A stretch of DNA of 64,000 bases from Xanthomarina sp. F2636L. GTDB lineage: Bacteria; Bacteroidota; Bacteroidia; Flavobacteriales; Flavobacteriaceae. Positions within the stretch are counted from its first letter, which is position 1. The number at the start of each line of letters is the position of its first letter. The stretch is from the NCBI RefSeq assembly GCF_026410195.1, contig NZ_JAPMLM010000069.1:62001-126000 (forward strand), read 5' to 3'. The translations under genes and the position numbers were made by a program. Shown here in pieces: positions 1 through 8,745 of this stretch. Under the pieces are notes generated by a model. The model was given only the letters and a program-made list of their open reading frames with translations, had not been told where the DNA came from and ran no database searches.

Positions 1-281
1 TTGTCTTCAGTAAAGGAGAAATCGAACATTTTGTTGCCCATCTCCGTAGTAAAAGCCACCCGATGTTCTTTGTCTGTAAGTTTTTTGATGATTAAAAGTC
101 CACTAAAATTTCTGTCGTAAACATCAATAGATGCTTTATAGACATAGTCTATGCTAGGATCTGAAAAGTAAAGGTTTTCAATTTCTTGTGAAGTCGAATT
201 TTCTGTTAGGAAGTTTTGCTTTTCAGGGTAACTTCCACAAGAAACCACAAAAAAACAAAGACTAATTAGTAAAAATCGCAT
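1..281 (-). CDS. Lipoprotein of the pigment cluster, truncated by the window edge
   Basis: The reading frame starts at an ATG at 281 and stays open to base 1, so only the first 93 codons are present. The N-terminus is a lipoprotein signal: MRFLLISLCFFVV followed by a lipobox ending in Cys15 (VVSC). The mature part seen has no motif I recognise. The start lies inside the last 20 bases of the LolA-like gene upstream, so the two are probably translated together. A lipoprotein directly after a LolA-like carrier fits an outer-membrane step in pigment transport, but this is inference from position only. Confidence 0.75.
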   Translation of the reverse strand, partial: MRFLLISLCFFVVSCGSYPEKQNFLTENSTSQEIENLYFSDPSIDYVYKASIDVYDRNFSGLLIIKKLTDKEHRVAFTTEMGNKMFDFSFTED

Positions 282-879
282 CAGCAAGAGGTTTGTTTAA
301 TTCTTTGTTTGTGAAAACAATTTTAGTGAAATCTCCTGATGGTTCTATCATTTTTACTTCTAGAACATCGCCTTTTTCGTTGAATGTTATATGAAAAGCA
401 GAAATAAATTTTGAAGATTTTTTATCCTTCGGAATAAAGTGTACTCGACTGTATTTATCCTTTTTAAAGTAACTAATTTCGAAGGCCTCGTCATCAAACA
501 TATCACCTTTAATACTGTTTATTATCAAACCGTTTAATTCTTTAAACAGCTTGTTAGAACCCATGTTTACTTGATTTTTTTTGCCTTCATCATTTATAAA
601 TAGAGTTTCATTTTTAAAAATTACAGCATAAATAAAGGGCTCAGTATATTCCCACTTTACAAGGTCAGGGGTTTTAAATGCAAGTTTTCCTTTACTAACA
701 ATGTCGTTGGATAAAAAGTCTAAATGTTTGTATTGGGTAAAATTACTAGAAATGGTTTTAGTAGTTAATGCTTGTTGTTTAACAAGGGTTTTTAAAGCCT
801 CGGCTTCTGGAGCAGACATTTTTGTTTGTGCATGAACTGAAACGGATATAAACAGTAAAAGAATTAAAACACTACGCAT
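262..879 (-). CDS. LolA-like outer-membrane lipoprotein carrier family protein
   Basis: A 205-residue protein with a signal peptide (MRSVLILLLFISVSVHAQ). The rest matches the LolA/YaiO-like beta fold: the segment GKLAFKTPDLVKWEYTEPF (residues about 64-82) is the typical LolA core of a strand, a Pro and W-x-Y. LolA proteins chaperone lipidated cargo across the periplasm. LolA-like genes occur in aryl polyene and flexirubin clusters, where they are thought to move the lipid-anchored pigment to the outer membrane. It overlaps the deacetylase gene by 8 bases and the next lipoprotein by 20 bases, so it is part of the operon. It is a cluster paralogue rather than the housekeeping lolA, judging by context. 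Confidence 0.8.
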   Translation of the reverse strand: MRSVLILLLFISVSVHAQTKMSAPEAEALKTLVKQQALTTKTISSNFTQYKHLDFLSNDIVSKGKLAFKTPDLVKWEYTEPFIYAVIFKNETLFINDEGKKNQVNMGSNKLFKELNGLIINSIKGDMFDDEAFEISYFKKDKYSRVHFIPKDKKSSKFISAFHITFNEKGDVLEVKMIEPSGDFTKIVFTNKELNKPLADAIFTN

Positions 880-1648
880 AAGGCTCTATATTAAAAAGTT
901 TATCGATTGTTACAGCTTGTAAATCTTTCTTCTGTAAAATTAACAATAACTGTTCCAAAACCCATAAAGATTTTTCACTTGAATCGTGTAATAAGATAAC
1001 ATCGCCTTTTTTTAAATTTTTTGAAGCACGTTTTAAAACATGTTCCTTGTTTAAACTGGTTGTGTCTAGAGAGCGTTTGTTCCATCCTATAGCCTGAAGT
1101 TTGGTAATTTCAAGAGCTTTTTTAATTCTTGGATTAGTTACTCCAAAAGCTGGTCTGTATAACTTGAGTTTTAAACCGGTTTTTTCCAGAACAAGGTCGT
1201 TGGTTTGTTTTAATTCATCTATTACTTGCTGGGTACTAAAAAACCCAAACATATTGTGGTGTGAATAGGTGTGGTTTCCAATAGTATGCCCTTCATTTAT
1301 AATATTATTGATGAGCTTTGGATAGTTTTCTGTGTTTAGTCCAATACAAAAAAAGGTTGCTTTAGCTTGGTAAGATTTTAAGAGTTCTAAAACTCTAGGT
1401 GTAAATTCTGGATTAGGGCCATCGTCGAAAGTAATAGCAACTTGATTTTCTGAAATTAAAGAGTTGGAGTTAAGTGCTTTTAAATGGTAATTCCACCCAA
1501 TCAACCCAGAACCTAAAGCCGTAATAGTAAACCATAAAAACCCTAATAAAACAAACCACCAAAGAGAAATACCAAGAAAAATGTAAGCGACTATTAAACT
1601 TATTAATAAAATAATTGCTAAGCTGTTTACATTTTTAAAGTTTAGCAT
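872..1648 (-). CDS. Polysaccharide deacetylase (NodB homology) membrane protein
   Basis: A 258-residue protein with one or two N-terminal membrane segments (residues about 10-50) followed by a NodB-type carbohydrate esterase 4 domain. Motif 1 is TFDDGPNP with D75 and D76. Motif 2 is HTYSH with metal ligands H126 and H130. RPAFG and ILLHDSS near the C-terminus correspond to motifs 3 and 5. The family removes N- or O-acetyl groups from sugars using a metal. Its substrate here is unknown. It sits between the chain-length-factor gene and the LolA-like gene, so an unusual deacylation of a pigment intermediate or its carrier lipid is possible, but that is inference. Confidence 0.82.
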   Translation of the reverse strand: MLNFKNVNSLAIILLISLIVAYIFLGISLWWFVLLGFLWFTITALGSGLIGWNYHLKALNSNSLISENQVAITFDDGPNPEFTPRVLELLKSYQAKATFFCIGLNTENYPKLINNIINEGHTIGNHTYSHHNMFGFFSTQQVIDELKQTNDLVLEKTGLKLKLYRPAFGVTNPRIKKALEITKLQAIGWNKRSLDTTSLNKEHVLKRASKNLKKGDVILLHDSSEKSLWVLEQLLLILQKKDLQAVTIDKLFNIEPYA

Positions 1649-2706
1649 GATTTAAGTAAGATGAAACTATGATTTTCTCCACGATACATATTATAAAGGA
1701 GTATATATTTAAAAGAAGAAGTTGCTAAATCGTTCTTTTTTAAAGCTCCGGGAACCGTTTGATTTTTTAATATTTTGGAGGCAACCCACAGTCCAAAAGG
1801 AGAGGCTGTATTAAATTCTCCAATAAGATGTTTGTAGCAGACTTGTTGAGTGTTCTTAAAAATACCTGAAGTTAATTGGTAGTAATGGCTATCAAATTCT
1901 ACATCTCCATTATTTCCTAAAACAACAGTGTCTATATCTTCCACACTGAGATGGTTATCATTTAAAAAACTCAAAGCTATTTCGTTAAGTTCGGTATGAT
2001 CTAAGGTGTTAAACAATTTTACTGAAAGAATCTCTGCGTAAGAAAAGGCTTGTTTTTTATTAGATAAGACGAAAAAATTGGCACCTTCACCAAAAACAGT
2101 TCCCTTTGTTTTAGAGTTTAAAATCTCCATAGAAGAGATTTTTTCATCTTTAATATGATGTATAATTTTGTTTAATTTGGTTGTATGATCTCCTAATTCG
2201 TCGACACCACCAACCAAAATGTTTTGAGCTTCATCTAATTCCAATTGCATTTTGGCATCCAATAATCCAGATTCAAAAGAATTACTTCCATGGACATAAG
2301 TAAAATTATAGCCTTTACATTGCAGCTCTAAGGCAACTTGTCCTCCAACAGTATTATGTGTAGATTGAATAAAAGATGTTGGTGTTAAAAACTGCTCGTT
2401 GTTATCTATTATGGCACTTAAAAACTTTTCAGAATCGCGTAAACAACCCATTCCAGTTCCTGTAATTATAGCATCTACTTGTTCCAAATTAGCCTCTTGT
2501 AAAGCCATTTTAGAAGCTACAACTCCCATTTTGATTCCTTTTGCCATACGTCTGGCAGCTGCTGGAGGAATATAATCTTTATAATTAGGTTCTACAGCAA
2601 AAACAACTTGATTTTCATGTATAATAAGCTTGTCTAAAAACTCTGAATTATCAAAGGTTTTTTGAGCTGTGATACTTGAGATGCTATTGATGTAGACTTT
2701 TTTCAT
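1642..2706 (-). CDS. Ketosynthase-like chain length factor (catalytically dead subunit)
   Basis: A beta-ketoacyl synthase fold protein of 354 residues that has lost the active site. The nucleophile region reads GSNSFESG instead of a Cys-containing TACSSG, the first His motif reads GNNGD instead of HGTxT, and the second reads IGEFNTASPFG instead of GHxxxAAG. This pattern, with N-terminal TPTSFIQSTHNTVGG, fits the ketoacyl-synthase-2/chain-length-factor group. It directly follows an intact ketosynthase, as KS and CLF do in type II polyketide and aryl polyene clusters, so the two probably form a heterodimer that sets polyene length. A TTG at 2718 could extend it by four codons, but the ATG at 2706 is preferred because the family-like MKKVYI sequence begins there. 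Confidence 0.85.
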   Translation of the reverse strand: MKKVYINSISSITAQKTFDNSEFLDKLIIHENQVVFAVEPNYKDYIPPAAARRMAKGIKMGVVASKMALQEANLEQVDAIITGTGMGCLRDSEKFLSAIIDNNEQFLTPTSFIQSTHNTVGGQVALELQCKGYNFTYVHGSNSFESGLLDAKMQLELDEAQNILVGGVDELGDHTTKLNKIIHHIKDEKISSMEILNSKTKGTVFGEGANFFVLSNKKQAFSYAEILSVKLFNTLDHTELNEIALSFLNDNHLSVEDIDTVVLGNNGDVEFDSHYYQLTSGIFKNTQQVCYKHLIGEFNTASPFGLWVASKILKNQTVPGALKKNDLATSSFKYILLYNMYRGENHSFILLKSC

Positions 2707-2718
2707 AGTTAATATCAA

Positions 2719-3924
2719 TTATTGCTCTTTTGAAAAAATAACTGTGGAACAATTTCCTCCAAACCCGAAGGAATTAGACATGACTGTTTTCAAGGTTTTT
2801 TCTTTAAGTTTCAATTGTGGTGTGATATTAAATTCTTTCATCTGAGTTTTAAAATTCAAATTCGGAAAAATCACATTATTTTGCAATGCTAAAATAGAAT
2901 ATACAGCTTCAATAGCTCCAGCTGCTGCTAAAGTATGACCTGTATAAGCTTTTGTGGAACTAAATTCAGGGATGTTTTCTTCTCCAAAAACACGAATTAT
3001 GGCTCGGCCTTCAGATAAATCGTTGTTTCCAGTAGCCGTTCCATGAGCGTTTATATAATCAATGTCTTTAGCGCTGAAATCGGCAATCTTTAGTGCTTTT
3101 TCCATAGCCAAAGTAGCTCCATCTCCATGATCTGAAGAAGCTGTTTGATGAAAGGCATCATTCGCATTACCATAACCTTTTACATAGCCTAAAACGGTTT
3201 TGTTTTCAGCTTTTATAACAGTATCAGATTCTAAAACCAAGAAAGCAGCAGCTTCTCCCAGATTGAGACCTTTTCTATTCTCGTCGAAAGGTGTGTTGTA
3301 TGTGTCTGAAAGTATCATCAAGGTTTTAAAACCGTTGATAGTAAATTTAGACATACAATCTGAGCCTCCAACAATAACACGATCCAATTGTCCCGATTTA
3401 ATAAGCCTGGCTCCTAGCATTATGGCATTGGCGCCCGAGGAACAAGCCGTACTTATTGTAGTTACTAAACCTTTATCTATGCCTAATTGCTCTGCTATTT
3501 TTTGAGTGGAATCTCCAGCATGGTGACTAGCAATATACCTTCGGTTTGTATCACTTTCAAGATACTCGTAGTAATGCTGCTCGGTCATATCCATACCTCC
3601 AACACTAGTTGCAGAAACGATACCTGTTAGGTATTTATTAATATCTTTAATTCCAGCATTTTTAATAGCTTCTTTAGCGGCGATGGCACCAATTAAGCCA
3701 GTTCTGGAATAATTATTTTCTGGAGTTAAACCTAAAAGCTCTTCTAATTCTAGATTGGAATAAGCAATTTCACCCACCATAATATCATCTTTATGGATGG
3801 TATCTATTTTGGAAATTCTTGAAATTCCTTTTCTAGCTTCCACAAGCGACTGAAAATTTTCTGCAACATTGTTTCCAATGGCAGATATAATTCCCATTCC
3901 GGTAATTGCAACTCCTTTACTCAT
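2719..3924 (-). CDS. Beta-ketoacyl-ACP synthase (KAS I/II type), KS partner of the CLF
   Basis: A full-length 401-residue condensing enzyme. The catalytic triad is visible: C161 in STACSSGANA, H294 in NAHGTATGNND, and H330 in KAYTGHTLAAAG. The C-terminal FGFGGNCS loop is present. It should extend the growing polyene chain on an acyl carrier protein by decarboxylative condensation with malonyl-ACP. It lies between an ACP gene and the dead ketosynthase (CLF), the layout of KS-CLF pairs in aryl polyene systems. Cytoplasmic. Confidence 0.9.
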   Translation of the reverse strand: MSKGVAITGMGIISAIGNNVAENFQSLVEARKGISRISKIDTIHKDDIMVGEIAYSNLELEELLGLTPENNYSRTGLIGAIAAKEAIKNAGIKDINKYLTGIVSATSVGGMDMTEQHYYEYLESDTNRRYIASHHAGDSTQKIAEQLGIDKGLVTTISTACSSGANAIMLGARLIKSGQLDRVIVGGSDCMSKFTINGFKTLMILSDTYNTPFDENRKGLNLGEAAAFLVLESDTVIKAENKTVLGYVKGYGNANDAFHQTASSDHGDGATLAMEKALKIADFSAKDIDYINAHGTATGNNDLSEGRAIIRVFGEENIPEFSSTKAYTGHTLAAAGAIEAVYSILALQNNVIFPNLNFKTQMKEFNITPQLKLKEKTLKTVMSNSFGFGGNCSTVIFSKEQ

Positions 3925-3956
3925 ATATTTCAGATTCCTGCTTGTGCAGCAATTGC

Positions 3957-4214
3957 TTATTTAGATCTATGTTCGGTAATATAAGCAGCCATGGTATTGA
4001 TGGATTCAAAAATAGTACGCCCTTCTTTCGGATCTGTTAATTTGATACCATAGTTTTTATCTAGCATTACAATTAATTCTAAAGCGTCAATTGAATCTAA
4101 GGCTAAACCATCTCCAAACAGCATATCATCGTCAGCAATGTCCTCTACAGACATGTCTTCAAGGTTTAATTGCTCGATAATGTTCTCTTTTAATTCTTGT
4201 TTTAAAGCTTCCAT
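3957..4214 (-). CDS. Acyl carrier protein
   Basis: An 85-residue acidic four-helix protein with the phosphopantetheine attachment motif LALDSIDALELIV, in which S41 is the predicted attachment site. The following helix carries the acidic residues that dock ketosynthases. It sits directly upstream of the KS-CLF pair and downstream of the half-length ketosynthase gene. A second ACP of the cluster lies at 14751-14993. In aryl polyene clusters two ACPs share initiation and extension roles, and which does which cannot be read here. Confidence 0.92.
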   Translation of the reverse strand: MEALKQELKENIIEQLNLEDMSVEDIADDDMLFGDGLALDSIDALELIVMLDKNYGIKLTDPKEGRTIFESINTMAAYITEHRSK

Positions 4215-4215
4215 A

Positions 4216-4833
4216 TTATGTATTATAAAGTGTTATTATATTCTGTTTATTGTGTTTAATTGTGCCTTCATTTGAAACCAAATATAAAAAGGCTTCGTAA
4301 TTTTCACCTTCTAACTCCACCCATCCACAAAGCACTGATTTTGCTTTATTTGTTTCTAACAAACTGTTTGAGTAGGTCATTAAATTTTCGGCATTAAAAC
4401 GTTCAAAGATAAAAAAACTATTCTCAGTATAGAGCTTATATTTAATACTTATCTCTCCTAAACAAATATTTGGTAGGGTGTATACAAAAACAGCTGGACT
4501 TGGAAAATAATTATCTTTATCTTGAATGGCTTTTTGGTGGGTTAAATCTGTATCTAAACTGGATGCACTATTAGAAAACACCAAAGCGATGTCATTCTCT
4601 TTTTCTGAATCTATTTGTTCATTTTTAAGTAAAATATCTGCCGCTAAAAATGCCAACTTACTTAAATTATCCATTTTGAAAAACTTAGGATACTTTGTAT
4701 TCAGAGCTTTATAAGCAGCTTTAATAAACTCTGAAAATTCTAAGGATTCTTCACTAAATATAACAGATCCATTTAAAGACACTTGTTGATTCTTTATATG
4801 GCAATAAGATGATATGTTATAATTAGTATTCAT
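4216..4833 (-). CDS. Half-length degenerate ketosynthase-like protein
   Basis: A 205-residue protein, about half the length of a ketosynthase. Residues about 75-160 resemble the first half of the thiolase fold: FSNSASSLDTD, then FPSPAVFVYTLPNICLGEIS. At the place where the catalytic Cys would lie it reads TENSFFI, and both His motifs are absent. It cannot condense acyl chains. It follows the methyltransferase gene and overlaps nothing, with a two-base gap to the ACP gene. Such short ketosynthase-like genes recur in flexirubin clusters, usually annotated as 3-oxoacyl-ACP synthase. A scaffolding or gating role is inference. Confidence 0.65.
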   Translation of the reverse strand: MNTNYNISSYCHIKNQQVSLNGSVIFSEESLEFSEFIKAAYKALNTKYPKFFKMDNLSKLAFLAADILLKNEQIDSEKENDIALVFSNSASSLDTDLTHQKAIQDKDNYFPSPAVFVYTLPNICLGEISIKYKLYTENSFFIFERFNAENLMTYSNSLLETNKAKSVLCGWVELEGENYEAFLYLVSNEGTIKHNKQNIITLYNT

Positions 4834-4839
4834 TAGTAA

Positions 4840-5901
4840 TTACTTTTTTTTACAAACTAGAATGGTGTGATATTCTCCAACAGCAATATCTTCTTTTAGC
4901 TCTAATCCTGCTAGATCTATAAGCTTCATGAATACTTTGGCTGGATACATTTTAGAGTTTCCATTTGCCATAACCGTAAAATAAAGTGAGGTTGCTTCAA
5001 GAATAAACTTAGCATTATCAAAACGTTGACGATCTGTAAATGTCTCCATAATAAGGATTTCACCATCATCATTTACTGCAGCTGCACAGGCTTTTAAAAT
5101 GGTTAGAATTTCATCTTCTGAAAAGCAGTCTAAAAACTGACTCATCCAAATGGTATCTGCTCCTTTTGGCAATTTCGGGTTTTCAGATAGCCAATCTATT
5201 TCATGATGAGTAACTCTATCTGCAAAACCAGCTTCGGCTACATTTTCAAGTGCAATTTTTAATTGCCCTGGTAAATCGACCATTTTTATGGAAACAGAAT
5301 CGTTGTGTTTACTTCCACTAATGGTGAATTTCCCTGTGTTTGCACCAACGTCGTAAATAGTTTTAGGATTGTTTCTAAAAACAGTTTCTAGAGCTTCTTG
5401 AAATACATCATCTGAATAATGATGATCAAATTCAAACCAAGATTTTTGCACTTCAGGTGTTAATTTTGATAGACCTTCGTAAATGGTATTCCAATCTCCC
5501 AATTCCTTCAAGCCTGAAGGTTTTCCAGTTTTAATTGCTTCTTCTAAATGAAACAAGCCCTTATAGCAAACTTCTTGTGTAAAGTTGATGTTGACATCTA
5601 CGGTTTTATGAGAATTTAAATAATAACCAATAGTTGTTACTTCGTAAAGATTGCTTTCGTCTTTAGATACTATATTAGAGCTTTCAGCAATTTCTAATAA
5701 AACACCTACACCATAAACGCTAAGAGATAATTCTTTTGCGATATCTTCTATTGAGATACCTCCTTTTTTTCTTCTTTCGAAAATAAGATCGAAAATTCCA
5801 AGTTTTCGTAATGAAACAACGGCCTGAAATACAAAAGGAGCAAAAGCAATTTTTTGTGCTTCTTGAATGGCATCTATAGCTTTAATAGGGTTTTTAGACA
5901 T
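4840..5901 (-). CDS. SAM-dependent O-methyltransferase-like protein (pigment tailoring)
   Basis: A 353-residue protein with the layout of plant/bacterial class 2 O-methyltransferases. It has an N-terminal winged-helix dimerisation region (residues about 15-100) and a Rossmann domain with the SAM-binding motif DVGANTGKF (residues 184-192). There is an acidic loop at MVDLPGQL and a W-M-S-QFLDCFS segment after strand 4. Flexirubins carry ring methyl groups, so ring methylation is the probable role, but the substrate position cannot be deduced. It lies between two ketosynthase-type genes in the operon. Confidence 0.8.
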   Translation of the reverse strand: MSKNPIKAIDAIQEAQKIAFAPFVFQAVVSLRKLGIFDLIFERRKKGGISIEDIAKELSLSVYGVGVLLEIAESSNIVSKDESNLYEVTTIGYYLNSHKTVDVNINFTQEVCYKGLFHLEEAIKTGKPSGLKELGDWNTIYEGLSKLTPEVQKSWFEFDHHYSDDVFQEALETVFRNNPKTIYDVGANTGKFTISGSKHNDSVSIKMVDLPGQLKIALENVAEAGFADRVTHHEIDWLSENPKLPKGADTIWMSQFLDCFSEDEILTILKACAAAVNDDGEILIMETFTDRQRFDNAKFILEATSLYFTVMANGNSKMYPAKVFMKLIDLAGLELKEDIAVGEYHTILVCKKK

Positions 5902-5905
5902 AACT

Positions 5906-7054
5906 TTAATGTGTTAATTTTTTAAATATGATGGCAGTATTACAACCTCCAAAACCTGAGGCTGTTTTTAAAAAAGTATTTAATTCTTTTGATGTAGTTT
6001 TTTTAATCACATTGATAGGTTTAGAAACTCCTAAGGTTTCAAAGCCTTTCGACGCATAAAGTGTGTTGTTATTTAATGAATGCATTCCGATTATAGTTTC
6101 CAATAATCCGGAAGCTCCTAAGGTATGTCCGAAATAACCTTTTAAACTATTTAATGGGGTATCTTGTAAATCTAATCTATTGATTGCTATAGCTTCCATC
6201 TCGTCGTTAAACAAGGTAGCAGTACCATGAGCAGAAATAAAATCGACATCTCTTGCTGATAATTTTGCTTGCTCTAAAGCCGATTTTATACTTCTATACA
6301 AACCTTCGCCAGTTCGTGATGGTCCAGAAATATGATTGGCGTCGTTACAAGAACCTTCACCAAGGATTTCGACTGCTTCTTTTGAAAGATTTTCAGAATT
6401 ATTAGTGATTAAAGCACTTGCAGCTACTTCGCCAATATTGATTCCTGTTCTGTTTTTATCGTAAGGCTTACAAGGTTTATGGCTTAAGGCTTGAAATGAA
6501 TTGAAACCAGAAAGTATAAATTCGGTTACCACATCGCCACTTACAATAAATACATGATCGTACGTGTTTTGTTGAAGATATCTTTTTGCAATGGCCACTG
6601 CTAAAATGCCAGAAACGCAGGCATTTGAAACAACAATAGCCTCATTTTTAAATCCAAAAAATTCTTTGATGCTTTTTCCTAATTCACTTAAATGAGCACG
6701 TTCTTTAGAAAATAGATTGTTTTTATCTAAAGCATCAACATTGCCTTTGGTGGTTGAAATAATTAAACCAACACGTTTGTTTAATGGAATGTTTGATTTT
6801 TGAATGACTTCATTTAAAGAAGAAATCATCATTTTTTCTAAACGAGTATATTCTTTGTTTGGTTGAAGTTTTTGAAACTTATTTTCTAGTTCTTTAGAAT
6901 CAATTAAAGCCGAATAAAAAGGTTCTGGAAGTACTTGAGGATTATCAATTAATTTTAAACCTGAAACTTCGTTGCGAATGTTTTCTACAACGGTTTCACT
7001 AGAAAAACCAAGTGATGAAACAATATTATTATATGACACGTAAGCGTTACTCAT
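5906..7054 (-). CDS. Beta-ketoacyl-ACP synthase
   Basis: A 382-residue ketosynthase with a complete active site: C146 in VSNACVSGILA, H276 in SAHGTATLFND, and H310 in KGYFGHTLGASG, then ASGFGGCNTA. It is the second of three active KAS I/II-type enzymes in the cluster. By analogy with aryl polyene systems, extra ketosynthases may handle the first condensation on the aryl starter or the alkyl chain, but the specific step is not visible. It overlaps the thioesterase gene by 8 bases. Confidence 0.88.
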   Translation of the reverse strand: MSNAYVSYNNIVSSLGFSSETVVENIRNEVSGLKLIDNPQVLPEPFYSALIDSKELENKFQKLQPNKEYTRLEKMMISSLNEVIQKSNIPLNKRVGLIISTTKGNVDALDKNNLFSKERAHLSELGKSIKEFFGFKNEAIVVSNACVSGILAVAIAKRYLQQNTYDHVFIVSGDVVTEFILSGFNSFQALSHKPCKPYDKNRTGINIGEVAASALITNNSENLSKEAVEILGEGSCNDANHISGPSRTGEGLYRSIKSALEQAKLSARDVDFISAHGTATLFNDEMEAIAINRLDLQDTPLNSLKGYFGHTLGASGLLETIIGMHSLNNNTLYASKGFETLGVSKPINVIKKTTSKELNTFLKTASGFGGCNTAIIFKKLTH

Positions 7055-7499
7055 CCAATAAACCTACGTTTTTCTTCCAATCCTTAAAGAACGATGGAAG
7101 AGTTAGCCATAAATCGCCTTCCCCAATTTTATCTACAAATACTTGAATAGTTTCGCCCGTGCAAACCAATTGGTCGTTTTGGTTATAAATTTCATAACGA
7201 AATACCATCTTAGCAGCCAGACTATCTACATAAATAGTTTTAATAGTTGCAATATCTCCATAACGTAAAGGCAGCTTGTGATCTGTACTCGATTTTACAA
7301 TGGGAGTAGCAAAGCCAAATTCTTTTTGATCTAAATAAGAAATTCCATGATGTCTGCCAAAAGCTTCTCGACCATCTTCAAAATACTGAATGTAGTTGCC
7401 ATGCCAAACAATCCCTAATGGATCTGTTTCCACAAAGCGTACACGTACCTGACTTGTATGGGTGATTTCTTTTGGGTTAAACGGTGTTTTTCTTTTCAT
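7047..7499 (-). CDS. Acyl-CoA/ACP thioesterase, 4HBT/YbgC-like hotdog protein
   Basis: A 150-residue single hotdog domain. The family signature ETDPLGIVWHGNYIQYFED is present at residues 24-42, with the catalytic Asp at D26 and H33 following. It hydrolyses thioesters of acyl or aryl-acyl carriers. In the pigment operon it could release the polyene or an intermediate, or edit stalled chains. Its end overlaps the ketosynthase gene by 8 bases, and its start overlaps the ABC permease gene by 23 bases. Confidence 0.85.
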   Translation of the reverse strand: MKRKTPFNPKEITHTSQVRVRFVETDPLGIVWHGNYIQYFEDGREAFGRHHGISYLDQKEFGFATPIVKSSTDHKLPLRYGDIATIKTIYVDSLAAKMVFRYEIYNQNDQLVCTGETIQVFVDKIGEGDLWLTLPSFFKDWKKNVGLLDE

Positions 7500-8745
7500 T
7501 ATAAACTATGGCAATTAATGTGGTTGCAATAAAAAACAGGAATAATAAGCTGATTTCTGGTAATATATCTAATAATGAACCATGACGCAAAAATACATCG
7601 TAAAAAGCATTTAAGCCCCAATTCATTGGCGAAATATTGGAGAGTGTTTGCATAAATTTAGGCATGATAAAAACAGGAACCCAAACCCCACCAAGAGCAG
7701 CTAAAATAACAACAAAGGTAGCGCCAAAAGGAGCCGATTGTTCTTGAGTTTTTGCAATAGTGCCTAATAATAAACCTAAACCAATGGCTGCTAAGCCAGC
7801 AAAAATTGCAACTATAAAAAGTAAAGGTAATCTGCCTGAAATATCTAAAGTTGGCAAACCAATAGCAGGAAATAAATATACACCTATCATTAACATTAGA
7901 ACAAATTGAATGAGGCAAACCACTAAATAAATAAGGGTTTTTCCTCCTAAAACAGTGGCGTAAGACACGGGATTAGTTCGTAATCTAACAAACGTGCCTT
8001 GACTTTTTTCTTTAACAATATTGATTGAAAGTGGTACAATTATAAAAAAGATGGCAAACAAAGTCCAGGCTGGTACATTGTGTTGAACCGAATTAGGAAT
8101 AAGTTCTTTATTGTTTTCTTTAGGAAGAATTTCTTTGAAAGTGATAAAATTTTCGGTTTCAAAAATGGCTTCTGTTGGATCATCGGTTATTTGCTCTTGG
8201 AAGGCTTTGTAAATAGATTGTGTTTCTATTTTTGAAACCATTTTATCAATGCCATTTTTAACCGAACTTTTAAAGGTTATTTGCGTAGCTGGATCAAAAT
8301 ATAATTTGACTTCTTTACTTTGTATAATAGTGTTAGAAGAAGAATCTGTTTCTTCCTCTAAGCCAAATTTAGCAATAATTCCATCGACGTTTTGAGATAC
8401 TTTTTGTTCTAATCCAGAAGTTAGATTTTCAGGAATAATAATGGCTAATTGATATTCCCCTTTAAAGACAAGATCTTTGGCTATCTCTTCTGTGTCTTTT
8501 AGAATAATTTCAAATGTGTTAGAATCTTTTAACCCATTTAATATGGTTTCAGAGACATTTCCATGATCATTATTTACTATTAAGATAGGTATCTTAGCGT
8601 CGCTAATAGTTTTAAAGGTGCTATCTTGAATTAATGTAATAGTAACTATAAGCACCAGTGGCATGATAAAAAGTATGGCAATACCTCCAATATCGCGAAT
8701 GAGCAATAAAAATTCTTTATATGCTGAAGCCATTAATTTATGCAT
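7477..8745 (-). CDS. ABC-2 type transporter permease
   Basis: A 422-residue membrane protein with the ABC-2 layout: one N-terminal membrane helix (about 20-40), a large extracytoplasmic domain (about 45-225), then five or six helices to the C-terminus. The C-terminal core contains KSQGTFVRLRTNPVS and GGVWVPVFIMP, typical of the family. It overlaps the ATPase gene by 8 bases, so the two form one exporter. Exporting a pigment precursor or its lipid conjugate from the inner membrane is the likely role given the neighbours. A downstream Met (MASAYKEF) is an alternative start. Confidence 0.88.
   Translation of the reverse strand: MHKLMASAYKEFLLLIRDIGGIAILFIMPLVLIVTITLIQDSTFKTISDAKIPILIVNNDHGNVSETILNGLKDSNTFEIILKDTEEIAKDLVFKGEYQLAIIIPENLTSGLEQKVSQNVDGIIAKFGLEEETDSSSNTIIQSKEVKLYFDPATQITFKSSVKNGIDKMVSKIETQSIYKAFQEQITDDPTEAIFETENFITFKEILPKENNKELIPNSVQHNVPAWTLFAIFFIIVPLSINIVKEKSQGTFVRLRTNPVSYATVLGGKTLIYLVVCLIQFVLMLMIGVYLFPAIGLPTLDISGRLPLLFIVAIFAGLAAIGLGLLLGTIAKTQEQSAPFGATFVVILAALGGVWVPVFIMPKFMQTLSNISPMNWGLNAFYDVFLRHGSLLDILPEISLLFLFFIATTLIAIVYNEKKNTV

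Noticed and set aside
3200-3505. 101-residue plus-strand frame opposite the ketosynthase gene
   Set aside because: Antisense shadow of a clear ketosynthase; composition is not protein-like.
7658-7918. 86-residue minus-strand frame within the ABC permease gene
   Set aside because: It is another frame of the permease gene, Cys/Phe/Ser-rich and without any family look.
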